Source: Hawksworthiomyces lignivorus
Lineage: Eukaryota > Ascomycota > Sordariomycetes > Ophiostomatales > Ophiostomataceae
Length of the DNA: 64,000 nucleotides
Assembly: GCA_002917075.1 (NCBI GenBank)
Contig: NTMA01000021.1
Location: forward strand, 372,001 to 436,000
Direction: 5' to 3'
A program made the position numbers and the translations under genes. The notes beneath the pieces were generated by a model, which was not told where the DNA came from, did no database searches, and saw only the letters and a list, made by a program, of their open reading frames with translations. Below, piece after piece: positions 44,901 to 58,885 of this stretch (position 1 is its first letter; every line of letters starts with the position of its first letter).

Positions 44901-47900
44901 CAACGTTAGGTTGAGAAAATGGAAATAACCCCATTCCAAGCAAAACACACCCAAAATACCATATGAAAGGGTCCGAAACAACATTAAATGTACTCTTGTG
45001 GATATATCTGAGTTATCCTGAACCTTAATTTATCTGTGTGGGCCCGTTCCTCGAGTTGTCTGTGTTTCCTCAGGAGTTGCGCAGACTTTGCTTCCCTGTG
45101 CTTCCACTTGAATATACCTGACCAAAGTAAAGGAATAGCCTCTTACCAAACTACACTCCCGCATTATGGAAAGCAGCCATCCAAAAGCACAAGCCGAAAA
45201 ACAGATGTGCCAAAGTTGAGGTAAAGGGGTCCGTGCTCTTTTGATCTCTGGTATTTGTTGTGACACGAGCGGTCTTGGTTGCATGGGATGCTTGAATCCG
45301 TCAGTTGAGTGATCCCATCGAGGGCTGCCTTGCCCCAAGTGTCTCAATTGTCCCAATCGTCACTGACAGTATTGTCGTATTGTGGAGGGCGCTCCAAACT
45401 CTTCTTGCTCAAAAGGAAGCTGGGAAGGTGCTATGTTTTGCAAGTACTTTCTCCAATATGCATCTACGACGCCGTACACAAAACCGCTATTAATGCCTTC
45501 TTTTCTATTTTCCTTTGGTTAGCCTACAGGAAGGTAGTAACGGATGCCACGTTGAAGGCAATCTCCGGTCCACTTTTTTTGTGGTCCACACTCCTTCAAG
45601 CCACCAACATCTTCTTCTGTCCAGCGTCACATTCTAACTATCCTCAGACAACCAATAGATTCTTTCGCAGCGTGGTTGCGGTGACGCTAGATCGAACAAA
45701 CACAGCAACATTAGCCGGCCCCTGTTCTATCCATTTTACCAAGAGATCCCCCCTAGTCAAAAATAAGGGCTAGTTGTTCCCCAAGGAAAAAAACATGCAG
45801 ATATGAAAAGCAAAACACGGAATGTTCCGTGGCTTCTTTCCTCTTTTGCTTGCTGCGCATGTTTGAAGTCCTTGACATTGTTCATGTGCACTCTAGTGGA
45901 CACCCTGCGCTCTCTAGAAGCCCGTTAGCAGGAGGTAAATTGGCCATTTCTCCATTGTCGCTGCGCCCCTACTGTCGGTGTTCGCCAAATAGAGTAATTT
46001 TTCTATTCTATTTTTTTTTTTTTTAATTTTGTATTTCTCTAGCACTGGTTTGAGGTTCTTTTCTTATGCTGCCAATTTTCTTTGTGGGCATTCTTGCTCT
46101 AGGTGGGACGGCAACGGCCTCCCCGAGAGCACAGGGGATGCCGTTCAACTAGGGAGAGGCCAACGGCAGTACGACGTAGTACTACCTGCCCAATGGCCCC
46201 AAAAGCGGAATTAAGAAAAAGTCCCCATTTTGCGTCAGCGTCAAGACACTGGCAAGATACAGTTGTCAAAGGGGGGCTGAGTTGCTGAAAGACTGCGTAA
46301 TAGATTCGTCCGATAGATTTTCGATCACAGCCAAAAATTTCCCAGCGTTTCCGGAGATATTAAGACTGCAAATGCATTGCGTGCCGGCGCAAAATACCAC
46401 CTTGCTCTGCGATCTCTGTTTCATGCTTTCTCTTGGGGGCAAGGGGGGTTGCCCTTACAGGAAATTCGGGAAAGGGTCCGTAAATCTGCTGAAGATTCAT
46501 GTTTGAGCGACCATTGGTAGCTGTAGCTCCCACTAACGGGCGAATCAGCCAGCGCAGACCCAGTGGCGATAGACAGACCGCTTATTCCCACGCATCGCCC
46601 TCAGCGCTCCAACTTTTCAAGCTACTTGGAAGTCGTTCTTGCATAAGAATCTTTTGCGCTTTGTGTGCTTATGCGATGCTGAGTCCATGAAACTCTTGTG
46701 GATATTTCCTACATCGTGTCGCATTGCCACTCGGCGCAAAGGGCCTATTTGTCTGCTTCAAAGACCGGCCTTTCACCAGCAGAAGGGCCGTCTTATGCAA
46801 AGTAAGGACCGAAAGAAAACAAAGAGGCATATTACACAGTGGTAATTATTTCTGTAGCACTGCATAAAAGGCGCTGGTGGAAGGCGAAGAATCCTTCGCA
46901 GCGTGTTTTATTTGCTAGTATTATAGATTGCTTGGCGGGTCGTTTTCCTAAATAGGAAATTCCCCTTCCGCTGCAGAGTATTTTCGCGTCTAGAAGCACA
47001 GATGAGAGACGAAATGTGACCGATCTTGGGCAGCAAACTGTCCCGAAATTACAGATCTCTTATCTGTGAGTAACGGCGAGAAAAGTCTCGGGACTTTCAT
47101 TTCTGCTTCAAGCTCATTGGAATTCTCCCAAATAGTGAGACAACGACTGGATTGGAATTTCGCCCGCTGCAACGTACAAAAGAGCGCGGGATGAAGTGGG
47201 AAGCGGTATGAAGGCCGAGAAAATGAGGCCGGCGTGTGTGTATGAACCACGATGTCCCACCGCCCCATTTTCTGCTGCCGTCTCATATTAATCTGCATCA
47301 TCTTCATCTAGATACTTTCTATGATAATAGAGGCTACTTCTGCCATCAAAAGTACGCCTTGGGTTGGATTAGACGACTAGAAAAAAAGGGGGGGAGCGAA
47401 GACGCGAAGTTCAGCTGCATTTGAGTTCGTAGGGGCATGTTTATTTGCTTGCTCGCAGCTACGCATGTTGCATCTTCTCTCTCTGCATCTAGCTCTTGAC
47501 TATCGTCGTAATATTCAGTAGGGCGCATTCGAAATCGTTTTCAGTAAATTTTGGCGAGTCCTGAGATTTGCTCTACCCCTAGCTGATTTAACTCCCTGTT
47601 CTTCAACAATCCATTTTCTTAAGAGATCGTAGTCTCTTTCTTGGTTAGCTCTTTTGTTTCGCCTTTTTTAGCCGTTGCAACTCTATTTGCATAGCGTAGC
47701 ATGGGTACAGTAATACTCCGTACTCTGCACACGAGAGGATGACAAAGGAAGTATGGGAGATCTTACAAATGAGGTAGCGCCTTAAGTTTAGGCATAGCAA
47801 GGGGGCCCTGTCACAGAGATCAAGAATCAGAGGCAGAAGAAGAGCAATGATTGCATCGTTGATTGTCTGGAGAAAGGAGAATTTCCTGACTAGTTCTACA

Positions 47901-48550
47901 CCAACGGGGTGGATCCTTGCACATAGTCTTTCGCTAATAGACACACAAATTGCCATGATGGAAGCAGCGCATCTTGTGGGATGCATATTTTTACTGCGAG
48001 GGTCCGGCCATAGCGATAATCTTTCTGTTCGATTTCCGGCGGCTAATGCTGGAAACCAGACGTGCACCAAGAATGAGCATTCGGTTTTACAGAATTTCTT
48101 TTTCCTAGTCCTATTTATGAACTTTTTCTTTTCTTTTTTTTACTGTGTCTATCACCGTTGTCGGTACCAAATAGCAATATGCCACAAACAAATATTTAGA
48201 TAAGCGAATTAGTGGCCCGGATAGGAGAAAACAGCGTATGAAAGGAGACTAACGCTGATTGTATACAGCCAAACTTATCCATGTAGACCCTAGGGCGAAC
48301 AGACAGGCGAGGACCCGAGCCTGTGTCCTGGACCCTACTTACCGAGGCAACTGCAGAATATTGCACCTGCTCTCGTCCAATCGTGTTAGCCTTGAGGCCT
48401 TCTTACAAGAGTACCTGAGCATGAGAACAATCGTAAAATACGCTACAGTCACGCATGCTGTTTGATCAGTGTGCAAAATGTTTCAACAGCTTGTGAATGA
48501 CTGGGCGTTACTGCAGCAGTGGTGCGGAGCTGCAGGGCAATGGGTTCGTA

Positions 48551-48561
48551 GTACGGAGTAC
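48551..48561. repeat. Dispersed motif copy GTACGGAGTAC
   Basis: An 11-bp copy containing the exact 9-mer TACGGAGTA flanked by G and C, an extended form shared with 61982-61992. The surrounding sequence shows no longer homology between the copies. Confidence 0.8.
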
Positions 48562-50107
48562 CGATGCAGCTTGTGCTCATTGCTTACCGGTGCAAAAAAG
48601 GCACATTTGCAAGTTACTCGCCGATGGGCAAGGTCAAAAGGAAAAGTGATACATCATGAGCTCGTGGCCTACAGGGAAAGTCTGCGAAGTATACATGTAA
48701 GACTACAGCTTATACACGTACGCCTTCAAAAGAAATGAGAAAGGAGGACAATCAGTTCTGAATCGAGGAACGCGCCGACCGTTTGATGAAAGTGGGCTCC
48801 AGTACGGAGATGGTACGTGTATTTGCGTATATTTTAAGAGACATGCAGTGTAGGCACAAGTATACAACTATGTAGCAGACGAGCAGAGTTGCACACAGAA
48901 CATCAACAGCCAGACGAACCAATCAAAGCTGAAGAAGAGGCACTGTTGCACTCAACCACTCTTTTCTCCTTCTCATCAACTTCAGGAAAAGAAGCGGACA
49001 GGCCAAGAGAACATGACAGCCATGCACAACAGAAGACGGTTAGGCTCGTCAAATTTACCACATTAGGTTAAATCGGCGAAGTCGGGGACCTACGTTGTCG
49101 GTAACATGCTGGAAACCCCTGCTAGGGCTGTCTAGGCACCTGCACACAACAACGGTTTTGCTCCATTTTTGCTGGTGTCTAACCCTGTCAGGCGAATCAA
49201 AGTCTAGTACTACCCACACCTACGGCTTCTCTGACTCCACACCATTTTTTCGAAGCACGACGACCGTACTTGTATTCGCAAATGCAATCTTTTCTTCAGG
49301 CCTACGAGAGCTACACATGAGTAGTACTCTGTGAGGGGTACAAGGGGAAAGGCGGCATCCAAGGAAGGTCTTTGTGGCTTTGACCCAAGGAACTGCTTTC
49401 TTGTTTGTGTGTACTGGTGCAACGGTTGCAAGAGGAAGGACAGAAAGATGGTGCAGGCCCGCCTGATTCGTGCAAAGAGATAGATGCATCATTCCTGAAT
49501 CCCAAATCATCCTTGCTGTGTGTTTTGTACGTGTAGTGCTGCCAGCTAGCCGCAATGGGCACTTATGCACGAACAAACATATCAAAGCTATTAAAGAAGG
49601 CAACGGTTTTGCCACTCGCGTCATTGTGTGGTCCTCAGCGGTTCATGCACCTTGTCGCCTTTGCTCAAACGACGCAGATGCGTGCCTGCCAGAATTGAGC
49701 AAACCATTTCGTCCGCTTTTGTTTTCAGCTGGGAACAAACCCGCCTCCAACCCAAGATCGGAAAGGGTGCTTCCTGTCAAGCGTTTTGGTCAGCAATAGC
49801 CGTTTTGCCTTCCGGGCAAAGCGGAAAAACTCTAATTCTGGGTGTTTCCTTTCTCAGCGCGAACATCGTCCTTGGCCATTCTGCCCAAGCTTACTGTGTT
49901 ATACCTCAGAAGCAAAGATCTTACAATACTCTCTCTCCTCAAACAACTCCGGACTCTTTTCACTATGCTGTTCATGGTACGTTTGCACAGCTATCAAATA
50001 CAAAGGTTTTGAGCAGACGAGCACTGCGGCGAGGATTCCCGCGCTTATGTAATGCGGACCACTTTTGTTAACACTTTAATGGGTTACAGACAAAAAATAA
50101 GGAGTAA

Positions 50108-50125
50108 GTACTCCGTACGGAGTAC
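50108..50125. repeat. Perfect 18-bp palindrome GTACTCCGTACGGAGTAC
   Basis: Self-complementary over all 18 bases, formed by two opposite, overlapping copies of the 9-mer TACTCCGTA/TACGGAGTA. The centre (CCGTACGG) is the fusion of two half sites, as for a dimer-binding site or the tips of a lost inverted-repeat element. It is the longest form of the family in the window. Confidence 0.9.
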
Positions 50126-53100
50126 AAAGTGCGGTTTTGCCTTGATATAACCTTGTTTCCTCTTCTTGTCTCTCGCCTTGTAATGCTGGCGGAGCATCTT
50201 CGTTTGTACGTCGAATGTTTGGACGTAACCCTTTGCGAGCACAGATATGTATATACGTCGTACGCGCATGTTGGGTAGCGTAGTTGACACCCTCTGCACC
50301 CTTGAAAAGAAAACGGCGCGGGAAATGTATCTCTATCTGGCATGCTTATGTTACAAACCTTGGATTTTGGAACACAATTATTCTGAAGGAGCGTCGTAAC
50401 CGTAGAGTAAGAATATATTTCACGTCCCCTCAAATGGTAGCAGAGCCTGGAATTGGCATTGTGCAAGGTTCTCCTGTTTTCTCCGTTTTTCATTCCTTTC
50501 CTTGCCTTTCCAGGTTTGCAACGTGGGAGCATGCGGTCATCCGTAACAGGCAAACGAATCTGAAGAAAAATACGGGAGGGCCCTGTGGAGTAGCCTTGAA
50601 ATCTCCATAAATGATAACGTAAAACGACAAAAGCGGTTTGGCACAGCGCGTGTCATGAATAAGAGCTCCTCTGCAAATCCGATGCACTGTGTATGTGTTT
50701 ATACAACTTGTTACAGTTTTTTTTTGTGGTTTAGTATACACAGATACTTGGGGGATGGGAAATTGAGGAAAGGCCATGCTTTGGCTTGCATGATTGTCTA
50801 CCACCTTATGTATGTAGGTGAGATAATGTGTCATGTTTGTAGGCATATTTCAGGTTGTTACTGTCCCTCTCGGGAACGTAAGCGTACGAAATCCAAGTGA
50901 CACACGTACAAGAAACGAACAGCATCTCGCAAGAAGCATGCCATTTTCCTACACAAACAACCCATTTCCCCTTCCCTGCCCCTCATAATTCTGTCATATC
51001 TCAGACTCATCTTGGCCCTTGCTCTGACCTCGAATACATAATTTTCCTTGAAATGTTCCGAGCAAAGAGGAGCATGGTAGTACTTTGCAAATGAGCAATA
51101 ATCCAGACAGAAGAAACCCCGGAACAAAGTCACTGCACAAAAGGGGCATCAAGCCGGATAGAGTGCGGAGCAAAACGAGTGCTACGCTCCCAAACAAAAA
51201 GGATGGGTCCAAATCGCAACGGTTCTGCGCACGACCCTCCCCTGCACGGTGACATTGGAGAGCGCAGAAGGGAAAGACAGGCGAATCGCTTGGGGGTGAA
51301 TTATTTCTTAGCGCCCTTTGCTTTAGTCCCTGCTGCTTCTCGATTTTTGCACCATGCCCTTCCCTGATCAGTATCAAGCCTTTCCAACTCATGCTGCTGA
51401 ACTTGCCTACGGCCCAAACAATGAGTTGACTGCGGTGAAAATGGGCAAGGGGGTGGGATCTTGTCTTGGTGTCCCTACGACTAGGATTTGCGCGAGACGG
51501 TCAAACTAATCCATATCTTACAAAATAGCATGCGGAAATGGGATAAGAAAACTGGACGCCGAAATTTATGAGCTAGGCACAGACACTGCGCGTACTTGCA
51601 CCAATTGCACTCGACATTTCCTCGTGGATGGAGGCTTGGGAAATTTTGTGTATCCAATATGGGTATGATTAGATTACTTTTAACTTAACAGAAAGGAGAA
51701 GCATCTTGCACGTTCGTAACGCCTATGATGGCTGTCGCTATACTGTAAAAGTAGCTCATTTTACGAAAGAACCCCTACGATGGCCCAGAGAATGCCAAAA
51801 AGGGCAACGACAAGCGGGAAAGAGTGGATATAGATCGATTTTGTCATTAAGAAGCAACATATCAAGAGAAAACAGAAGAATCAGGACAGAGGTGCGATTG
51901 ACTCGCGAACTTCCTTCTTGTACATACGAGCTCTCTGCTTTATGTACGTGGTATTCCGTAGCTGTGTACAGCTATGGAAATAGCGGTGGAGAAAAGGCCA
52001 CCTCAATGCCCTACAGTAGTATCGAGCACGACAGCATCTAAACACGTGTAAAATATTAAGTAGTGTGCGTAGTTGGAGAGGGAATGCATCTTCTACCCTG
52101 CAGATTAGTAACCAACAGATGAAAGCTGCCCTCGAAGCTAGTTGGGGCAAATCAAGATTCACTGCGTGCATATTTGACGGCCGAAGCGTCATTCTAGAAA
52201 ACAAATGCCAGTTATAAAATACGCGCAGCAGGTATACGAGGTATGTAGGTAGGTTCCAGTGCATGCCGCAGCACTCCTGGCAGCTTCGTATTCCCCCTGT
52301 AATATTTTGTTCGCAGTGTGCTAAAATAGAATTTCAACGCTTTTGCCACCCGCTGCCACGCCAACGACTTGCAGAGTGTCAGCTCCCGCGACATAATCAC
52401 CTGTTTGCCGGTCCACTTTTTCTGTTCAGCTGCCTTTGCCCTCCCTTTCTTTGCCCAGTATTAAGTGCGAATAAGGTAAGTCGAATAAGGTAAATAAAGA
52501 CGAGGTGAGCAAGATACACATCGACGCCACTGTTGTTAGTGCTGGGTGGAAGTACCAGTTGCTTGTCCCGATCGAAAACCACCGGGATTGTTCCGTAATA
52601 CTGCCAGATCCTCTGCACGCCACAAAATGTACACTTTTTTCTTGGGAATATTCGTCTAGAGTCTCGGCCTGGCGCCGGTCGTCATAAAAGAGGCTGGCCG
52701 AGACGGCGGTTAATACAATAGAGAGGGCCGAGAAGCCCCCGTAACCATAGGATTTGGGGGACCCGGAATATCATTCCTTGCCCACGCTACATTGGATCTC
52801 TCAGTCTTGACGTTCAATCCGGTGATCGCAATCACGCTTTCCTGCTTTATTCTCGATCCAAGCAAAGATCGGCTTCTATTCGGATCGAAAACAATATACG
52901 GCCTTTTTTTTAATTGTCCGCTTTCCATTTTCTTAGATGTGATTGAGCTGGAGAGGACAAGGGGCGTAGCGCTCCATGTTCCCAGTACCGCATCTCAATG
53001 AGAACAGACAAAAAAAAAAGGTAAAACCAAGAACTCAGCGATCCTGGGAAGGCTTGGCTGGTAATCTTAGGGGCCTCCTACCGGGCACCTCGGGCACCTA

Positions 53101-53699
53101 CGTGCGAGGGGTCAAGGGTTCAGAAATTCGGCCACCCCTGTGTCTGCTTTCGTCCTCCTCTGCGCGCCTTTTATGTTCTTCTGCCGCTGCGTGCCTGTTT
53201 TCTTATCACCACCCCCCTAGCTCACCGAAAACCTACAGCTCTGACTTCCACTGACGCATCCAGCGCTACAGGCAATTTTACAGAGACATGGACACGTATT
53301 GCACATACGCATATGTGTGTGTGCGTGTAGGATCGAAGCTACAGTCTCAGCAACAAGGAACAAACAAAAAAGAGATAGTCCACGAGTGCCACTGCTAGAA
53401 CGGAGGACATGGCGCCAAAGTATACAATGAGGAACAAAGACTAACTAGCCAATAGTCAAAGCGAAAGAGCACTGAGGAGCCTCTTCTACAAGAGGTAAGT
53501 CGCAACTCTCCACGAATCACGCTCCAAGCTACAGCCTTGTTCACAAACGACCGCAAAAAATGATGAGTGAGCACAAAGAGAACAAGCAGCCAAAAAAAAA
53601 GAAAGCACAGGGTCAAAAAAAAAAAAAAAAGAAACTTAGAGACTTGACCAAAACAGTCATCTGCCGTCATCGAATAAAGAAATTCGAAAATTTAAACAA

Positions 53700-54650
53700 G
53701 CAAATAAAACAAAAAAGAAAAATAGTATGAGAATAAAACAGTCATCATAATGTTGGGGGAATTTTTTTTTTTTTCAAAAAAAAAAAAAATTAAAATTTGT
53801 ATGTATATATAAAATAAATAAATCAGAAAGAAAAAGAAAGGGGGAACGAGACTGAAAGTCAGAACCCACTACAGATTCTCTGTTAATCAGATGGTCAACC
53901 CGATAATCCGAAAATGACACGGGAGAGAGAGATCTCTACTGAATCAGACAAAAGGGCCAAGACAAGGAACGTTGAAGATCTGCTCGATCCTCCCCCATGC
54001 GGCGTACTTTTTTGAATATCCTCTTATTAAGCTGCACGACGTACTCCGTGTTCCGTATATTGAATGCGATGGAAACGCAGTCTCCATCGATGTCCACGAG
54101 GTTGCCGCACGCAAGTCGTAGGGTAGCTTTTCATTTCTGTGGACATATGAAGCAGGGACGCTAAATGCGTTGGAAGTTGTTACCAGACCTGTCATAAATC
54201 CTACTCCATCCGCACACTAGTTTGTCGAAGGCATTTCCGCACTTATTTGGCAGCGCTGATTGGTTCATGTACGAACGTTTCAGATAAGATCCGATTTTTA
54301 GTGCTTGAGTACGGAGTATTATTAGCATTGGCTCTCTGGTTTAGCAGAGCATGGACGCAGGTTCGCAGGTTTTAGAAGGAAAATACTGCTTCTGGCAGGG
54401 GTCCAATTTGCGCCGTGTGTGGGTTAATATATAGTGTCCGTTTTTATGGGTTCACTAATATACCCAGGCCTTTCTGGATGCGTTAGCGCTGTTCTCCAGT
54501 TCCGCACATGTGTTGCATCCACACAGCTATGTACTCCGTTCGTACGTACACGTACATATTTATACGAAGTACGACTGCGTATACCGGATATAAGAATTAT
54601 GCAATGTTGACATGTGGATAATCACGTATTACTCCGTAATTTACTTTTAC
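53700..54650. other. A/T-rich patch followed by a motif cluster
   Basis: 53700-53870 is markedly A/T-rich and includes the T13-C-A14 hairpin at 53760-53791. From 54041 to 54640 there are four motif-related sites: GTACTCCGTG at 54041, TACGGAGTA at 54310, GTACTCCGTT at 54531 and TACTCCGTA at 54630. A CGTACGTACACGTAC stretch follows the third. No gene was recognised. Confidence 0.6.
53760..53791. repeat. Inverted repeat AA-T13-C-A14-TT (hairpin/cruciform)
   Basis: Thirteen T, one C, then fourteen A, bounded by AA and TT. This makes an almost perfect fold-back with a 1-2 base loop in an A/T-rich patch. It could be a terminator-like or replication-associated structure, or a chance join of two homopolymers. 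Confidence 0.75.
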
Positions 54651-57408
54651 TGGTTAGGCTGCACCCCTCTCTCGCACACCCCCCTCAACCGCCCCACCAT
54701 GGCGGCAGATCGACCGGGGCTGGCTCGCCTGCCGGAATGCTGGGTCTTCTTTTATTTCGCAGAGAATGGACGACAGGCCCATAATTCCCTCGCTTGTTCT
54801 CTTGGCACGCTATGCAGCTTGTCTGTTTTGTCTGCGTCGTTACTGGCAAACGACGATATGCAGCACAACCCACAATTGGTTTGGCGCGTGTCCGAGTCTT
54901 CCACTGTCACTGCGGGAGGACATCTGCGCAGTTCGTCCCTTGCCAAGATGGTCTCTGAATAGCTAGAAGCAACAATAATAACAAACAATGGCAACCCGAA
55001 ATTGAACAAAAAGAAAAAGAAAAAGAAAAACACGGCGCAGAGCTGCAGTGTGGTGTAATATCTTACACCTAAATCCTTTAGCCTTTCTGCGCTTGCTCAC
55101 CCGAAACTACTGCGCTGTAACTCAACATCTGGGATAGCCACTGTCCAGTTATATGACAGGCACATAGTATGTGGACTGGCTTCGAATGCTCCCTTTCTTC
55201 AATCTCTGTCTGAGAATCTGATACACATATCTTCCCCGTGTAGTTATGTGCATGATTCAAAGTTTTGATTGCTCTTTTGATTGTTGCACAGCAATCGTTT
55301 AACCTACTTTTTTTTTTTTTTTTGAAAAAGAATAATAAATAAGAATATGTGAAATAGTGACTGAGTCAAGTCAAAAGGGAAGTAAGCTGAGTGTAGCGGG
55401 GACCTGGAACTTTTACCAGCACTTGATGTGAGCTTTTTGCAACATAGTTCTGGTTCACAAGAAACAAATACAGTCTTTTATACCCCTGCTACGACTTCTT
55501 GCCGCTTCTGATTCGTCTTGGGCAACCTCCGAACTGCAGGCTTGGGGCTGGATGTAATAATAAACATTATGTGAATTGACTCAGCGACGAGTCTTTCCAT
55601 GCCTTATTTTACTCTGTAACCGGGGCTGCCAGTAGACATAGTGCAAAAACCAGACCACGGCCTAGATACGAAGTATCTTGCAAGATGCAGAGACATGCCT
55701 GGTTTTCTAGCCTGCTTCATATTAGTTTGAACTCGTGGCCAGCGAGCTGGTTAGCGATCGCACTGGCATTAAGCATACATCTCTCTCTCTTTGTTAGCCA
55801 TAAGCTTCTACAACAAGGATATTTCTCATTTCCCCTAGCAACGCTTTGTTCTTATCAGCACTGGTTTTGTGCCGGGCGTCTCAGTCATTGTCATGCTGTG
55901 CCGTTTTCTTGCTTGTTTCTAATGCCGTGTTACCGCCGCTCTCCGCTCGCCGGCTGCTCGCTGTGTGACCTAACCTGAGGGGTGGGTTTGGCTGGCTCTT
56001 CTCGGGCAGGAGGCCTCGTTCCACAGGTCCTCTGGGCTTTGAAAAACCAACTACTACTACAATCAGATAGAAGCTAAGGTACCGTAGTGTGAGGCACCTA
56101 TCTTCCCTGCTTTGAATCGGTGCATCATTAGATCTGAGAGAAATATATGAATTCGAGTGCAGTCGGCGAGCACGGCACAACTGAAGAGAAGCGGCCACTT
56201 ATCTTTGACGTTGAACCTCTCGTAACTGCATGCTGCTGAACTTTCAGGTAGACTTGTACCGGGTCAGAGCAAAGGCGCCATCCATTTATCCATTGGTATG
56301 GACATCTGCAAATTCCGACGCAGTAAGGTACCTTGGGTGTACAGGCTAGTTGTGCCATGTTCCTTTGATTCTACTGCAAGCGGAAGAGGAGGGCATACGT
56401 CTTGCCTAAAGAATGCAAAGCGTTTGCTACATCAGAGGAAGTTCCATTTTGCTCTTTATGTTCTTGACACCGGTCGTGAGTTCCAACCATATACTAATGG
56501 CACTGGGCACATAATTGTTCTCGTAATGTAAAAACACAGCCGTATGAATTTCCTTCTTTTTGTGCAGCGCTGTACTTCTAGTAGCTTTCTGGAGAGGAGG
56601 AGAATATTTACTTTTGCCTCTTCGTCAGAGGAAAGCTGAAGGATACACTTCTGTTACTTTCTCCCAGCATAATCCAGCTCAGATTTTCAAACACCTCTCC
56701 TGGAAATAAGACAAGAGGCAGCTTATACTCTATTATAGGCATAGCATTGTATTTGCCCCTCCTCTAAATGGTCTTATTCTGACATAGGAACACCAGAGAT
56801 CCTAAGTTGGGCAGAAGGGTGTTGTGAAGGGTGTTGTTCTATCCTCTTTGTTCTTGCGTGCGTGGGTCGAACGTTCCATATGGCTCAGTAGAACTGCATA
56901 TTTTCTTGTCTCAGACAACCAAATGTTCTATATATCTGCTGGATCTCATTTCTGGAGCGGTGCATCGCACCCGAAGGCCAGGGGAAGAATTACTGAAGAT
57001 AGATGCTGTAGGTAGCCGGACATGTACATGAGTATGCGCAACGTGCCTCCCTCGGCAACCTGCTGGACACCGAGCTCCGTCTGTGGCAGTAGGGCATCTG
57101 TAGTTCTTGTTCTTTACGCCATGCTCCTTCTAAAACTTCATCATCTCTGCCCAATAGAATCTGCAACGCGTCACTCGACGTGCCTTCTTCTTTCGGGCCA
57201 GGACATACGAGAGAAAATCATGATGCCAGCACCGTAGGAGCTTAAGCATAGAAAAAAAAAAACAACCCAATGCGTCTTATTCCGGACTGTTCAGCTCGAT
57301 AAAGACAGTGTCGAGTATCCAAAAGCAAACAACCAGTCTTCTGCAAGGCGGGAAAGTCTGGCATAATGGAACAGAAACAATGCGTCATCTAGGTAGAAAG
57401 AGAGACGG

Positions 57409-57459
57409 TGAGCAGGACGGGACCTGCTAAACAGGACGGGTCTGCTGAACAGAATGGGA
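57409..57459 (+). repeat. Degenerate tandem repeat, three units of about 15-18 bp
   Basis: Units at 57409-57423, 57424-57441 (CTGCTAAACAGGACGGGT) and 57442-57459 (CTGCTGAACAGAATGGGA) share the pattern CTGCT-AACAG-A-GGG, the first being partial. A small minisatellite-like array with no coding context. Confidence 0.65.
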
Positions 57460-58859
57460 AGGAGCACATTACCCCTGTGTTGTTTAGGAGCCGCCAGTGG
57501 CAAGAGATGAGATCGATTGGCCTGTAGCGATTAACATACGACGCTCTTTATTAAACGTCTTCGGGAATTACGATTTCACACACGTCTCGCCATGGCAATT
57601 AGAACGGCATGATGTTACCGTTATAGAATATCATCCGTTGAAGCCCCGTCGGTGCCTTTCGTATGCTAATGAATCAGGTCCTCACTGTGCGCTTTGCCAC
57701 AGACGCTTGGAGACATTCTGAAAAATTTCAGCTGTCTGAAGAAAGCATGGCAAAGCTGAAGAGAAGAGGGATGGAGATGCAGCATGCTTCTTTTTGCCAC
57801 GAGGCTACCCCGTACGGGGACGCCTGCATTACAAAGTCTCATCAACGAGAATTTTCCGAAAGAGCAATTGTCCCATAATGCCCACAGTGGAGCGTCGGTC
57901 ATAGCCTCTGCTGCACTGAAAATGGAGGCCAGCTGCAGTCGGGTATTTTTAGCCTGGCGTGCATATTGCAGGAGGGGCAGAAAAATAGCTGTGGGTGGAG
58001 GCCCTTGTGGACAGCAGGCGAAGACATCGCATCTGCAAGTTGCAGGTCGCCTCATGCTGCATCTTCTTAATGGTGCTCAAAAACGTGCTGGGGGGAAGTG
58101 TGGAAGGAGTCAGCATACTGTGCTTGTCAGCAAAGCTCCGCCGTGCTGGAGTTTCCGATTCGATTTGTACCGCTACCAGCGATAAAGGTGTGGCAGCGGA
58201 AGCTGAATGAGAGCCATTTTCTCCGGGACCGTCCCCATAGGGATTATAGCGCCGCGTTATTTACGGAAGGAGAATCGAACAATAATAGCGTGTAGTTTAG
58301 AGATTTAGTGGGCCAGCTTCTTTGTATATTGCCCCAATAGCAGGAGAGATTCTCCAGCCCCATTCCGTTGGGCTACCACTAAGGGACTGCCGACGGGCAA
58401 GGCGGACCAATCAGCCGTCTTGGATGAGAAAGAATCTGCGTGCCGCAGGGAAATGCATCATAGAAAAAGGGGAATAGGTTGGTACGGGCTTTTAGCAAAT
58501 CTAGTTAGCTGGGCTACGGCAAAAGGCACAGAACTAGACGATTGCGGAGGAGGCAGCCTTTGGGTATTTTGGAGATCGACTTGTGAAAGACTTGAGATGC
58601 AGCGCATGTATCGACAGTTCGAAAGAGGGAAGGTTAACGAAACCGAGCGGATCTATGAAGCATGTCCACCTCTCCCTCTGCTACTTGCGAATAGCGGTGT
58701 GCATAGCTTCTTTATTCCTATAGGGTTTTTCATGTTCGGCGCGAATGAAAAAAAAAATCGCCTCCGAGTAGCCTAACGGCTCGATAAAGAAGTAAGCAAG
58801 AGCGAGGGTAAAGCCAAGGAAACGAAGAATGGACGAACGGAGCCTCACACAGAGAGCCT

Positions 58860-58885
58860 ATCCCGAGAGCCAATCCCGAGAGCCA
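58860..58885 (+). repeat. Exact 13-bp tandem duplication
   Basis: ATCCCGAGAGCCA occurs twice head to tail (58860-58872 and 58873-58885), with a partial AGAGAGCC just upstream. Likely replication slippage. Confidence 0.85.

Larger units (their letters stand above)
42000..53699. other. Gene-poor tract, part 2: no supported gene
   Basis: Only short frames without family motifs. Exact copies of the dispersed word occur at 47714, 48552, and 50109/50116 (double, palindromic). A GTACGTAC-like stretch near 42390 and a GTGTGTGTGCGTGT run near 53313 were also seen. No tRNA-like B box, terminal repeats or transposase fragments were recognised. Confidence 0.5.

Noticed and set aside
45309..45773. 154-codon plus-strand frame
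   Set aside because: It begins at GTG, lacks an early ATG and shows no motif or plausible splice partner.
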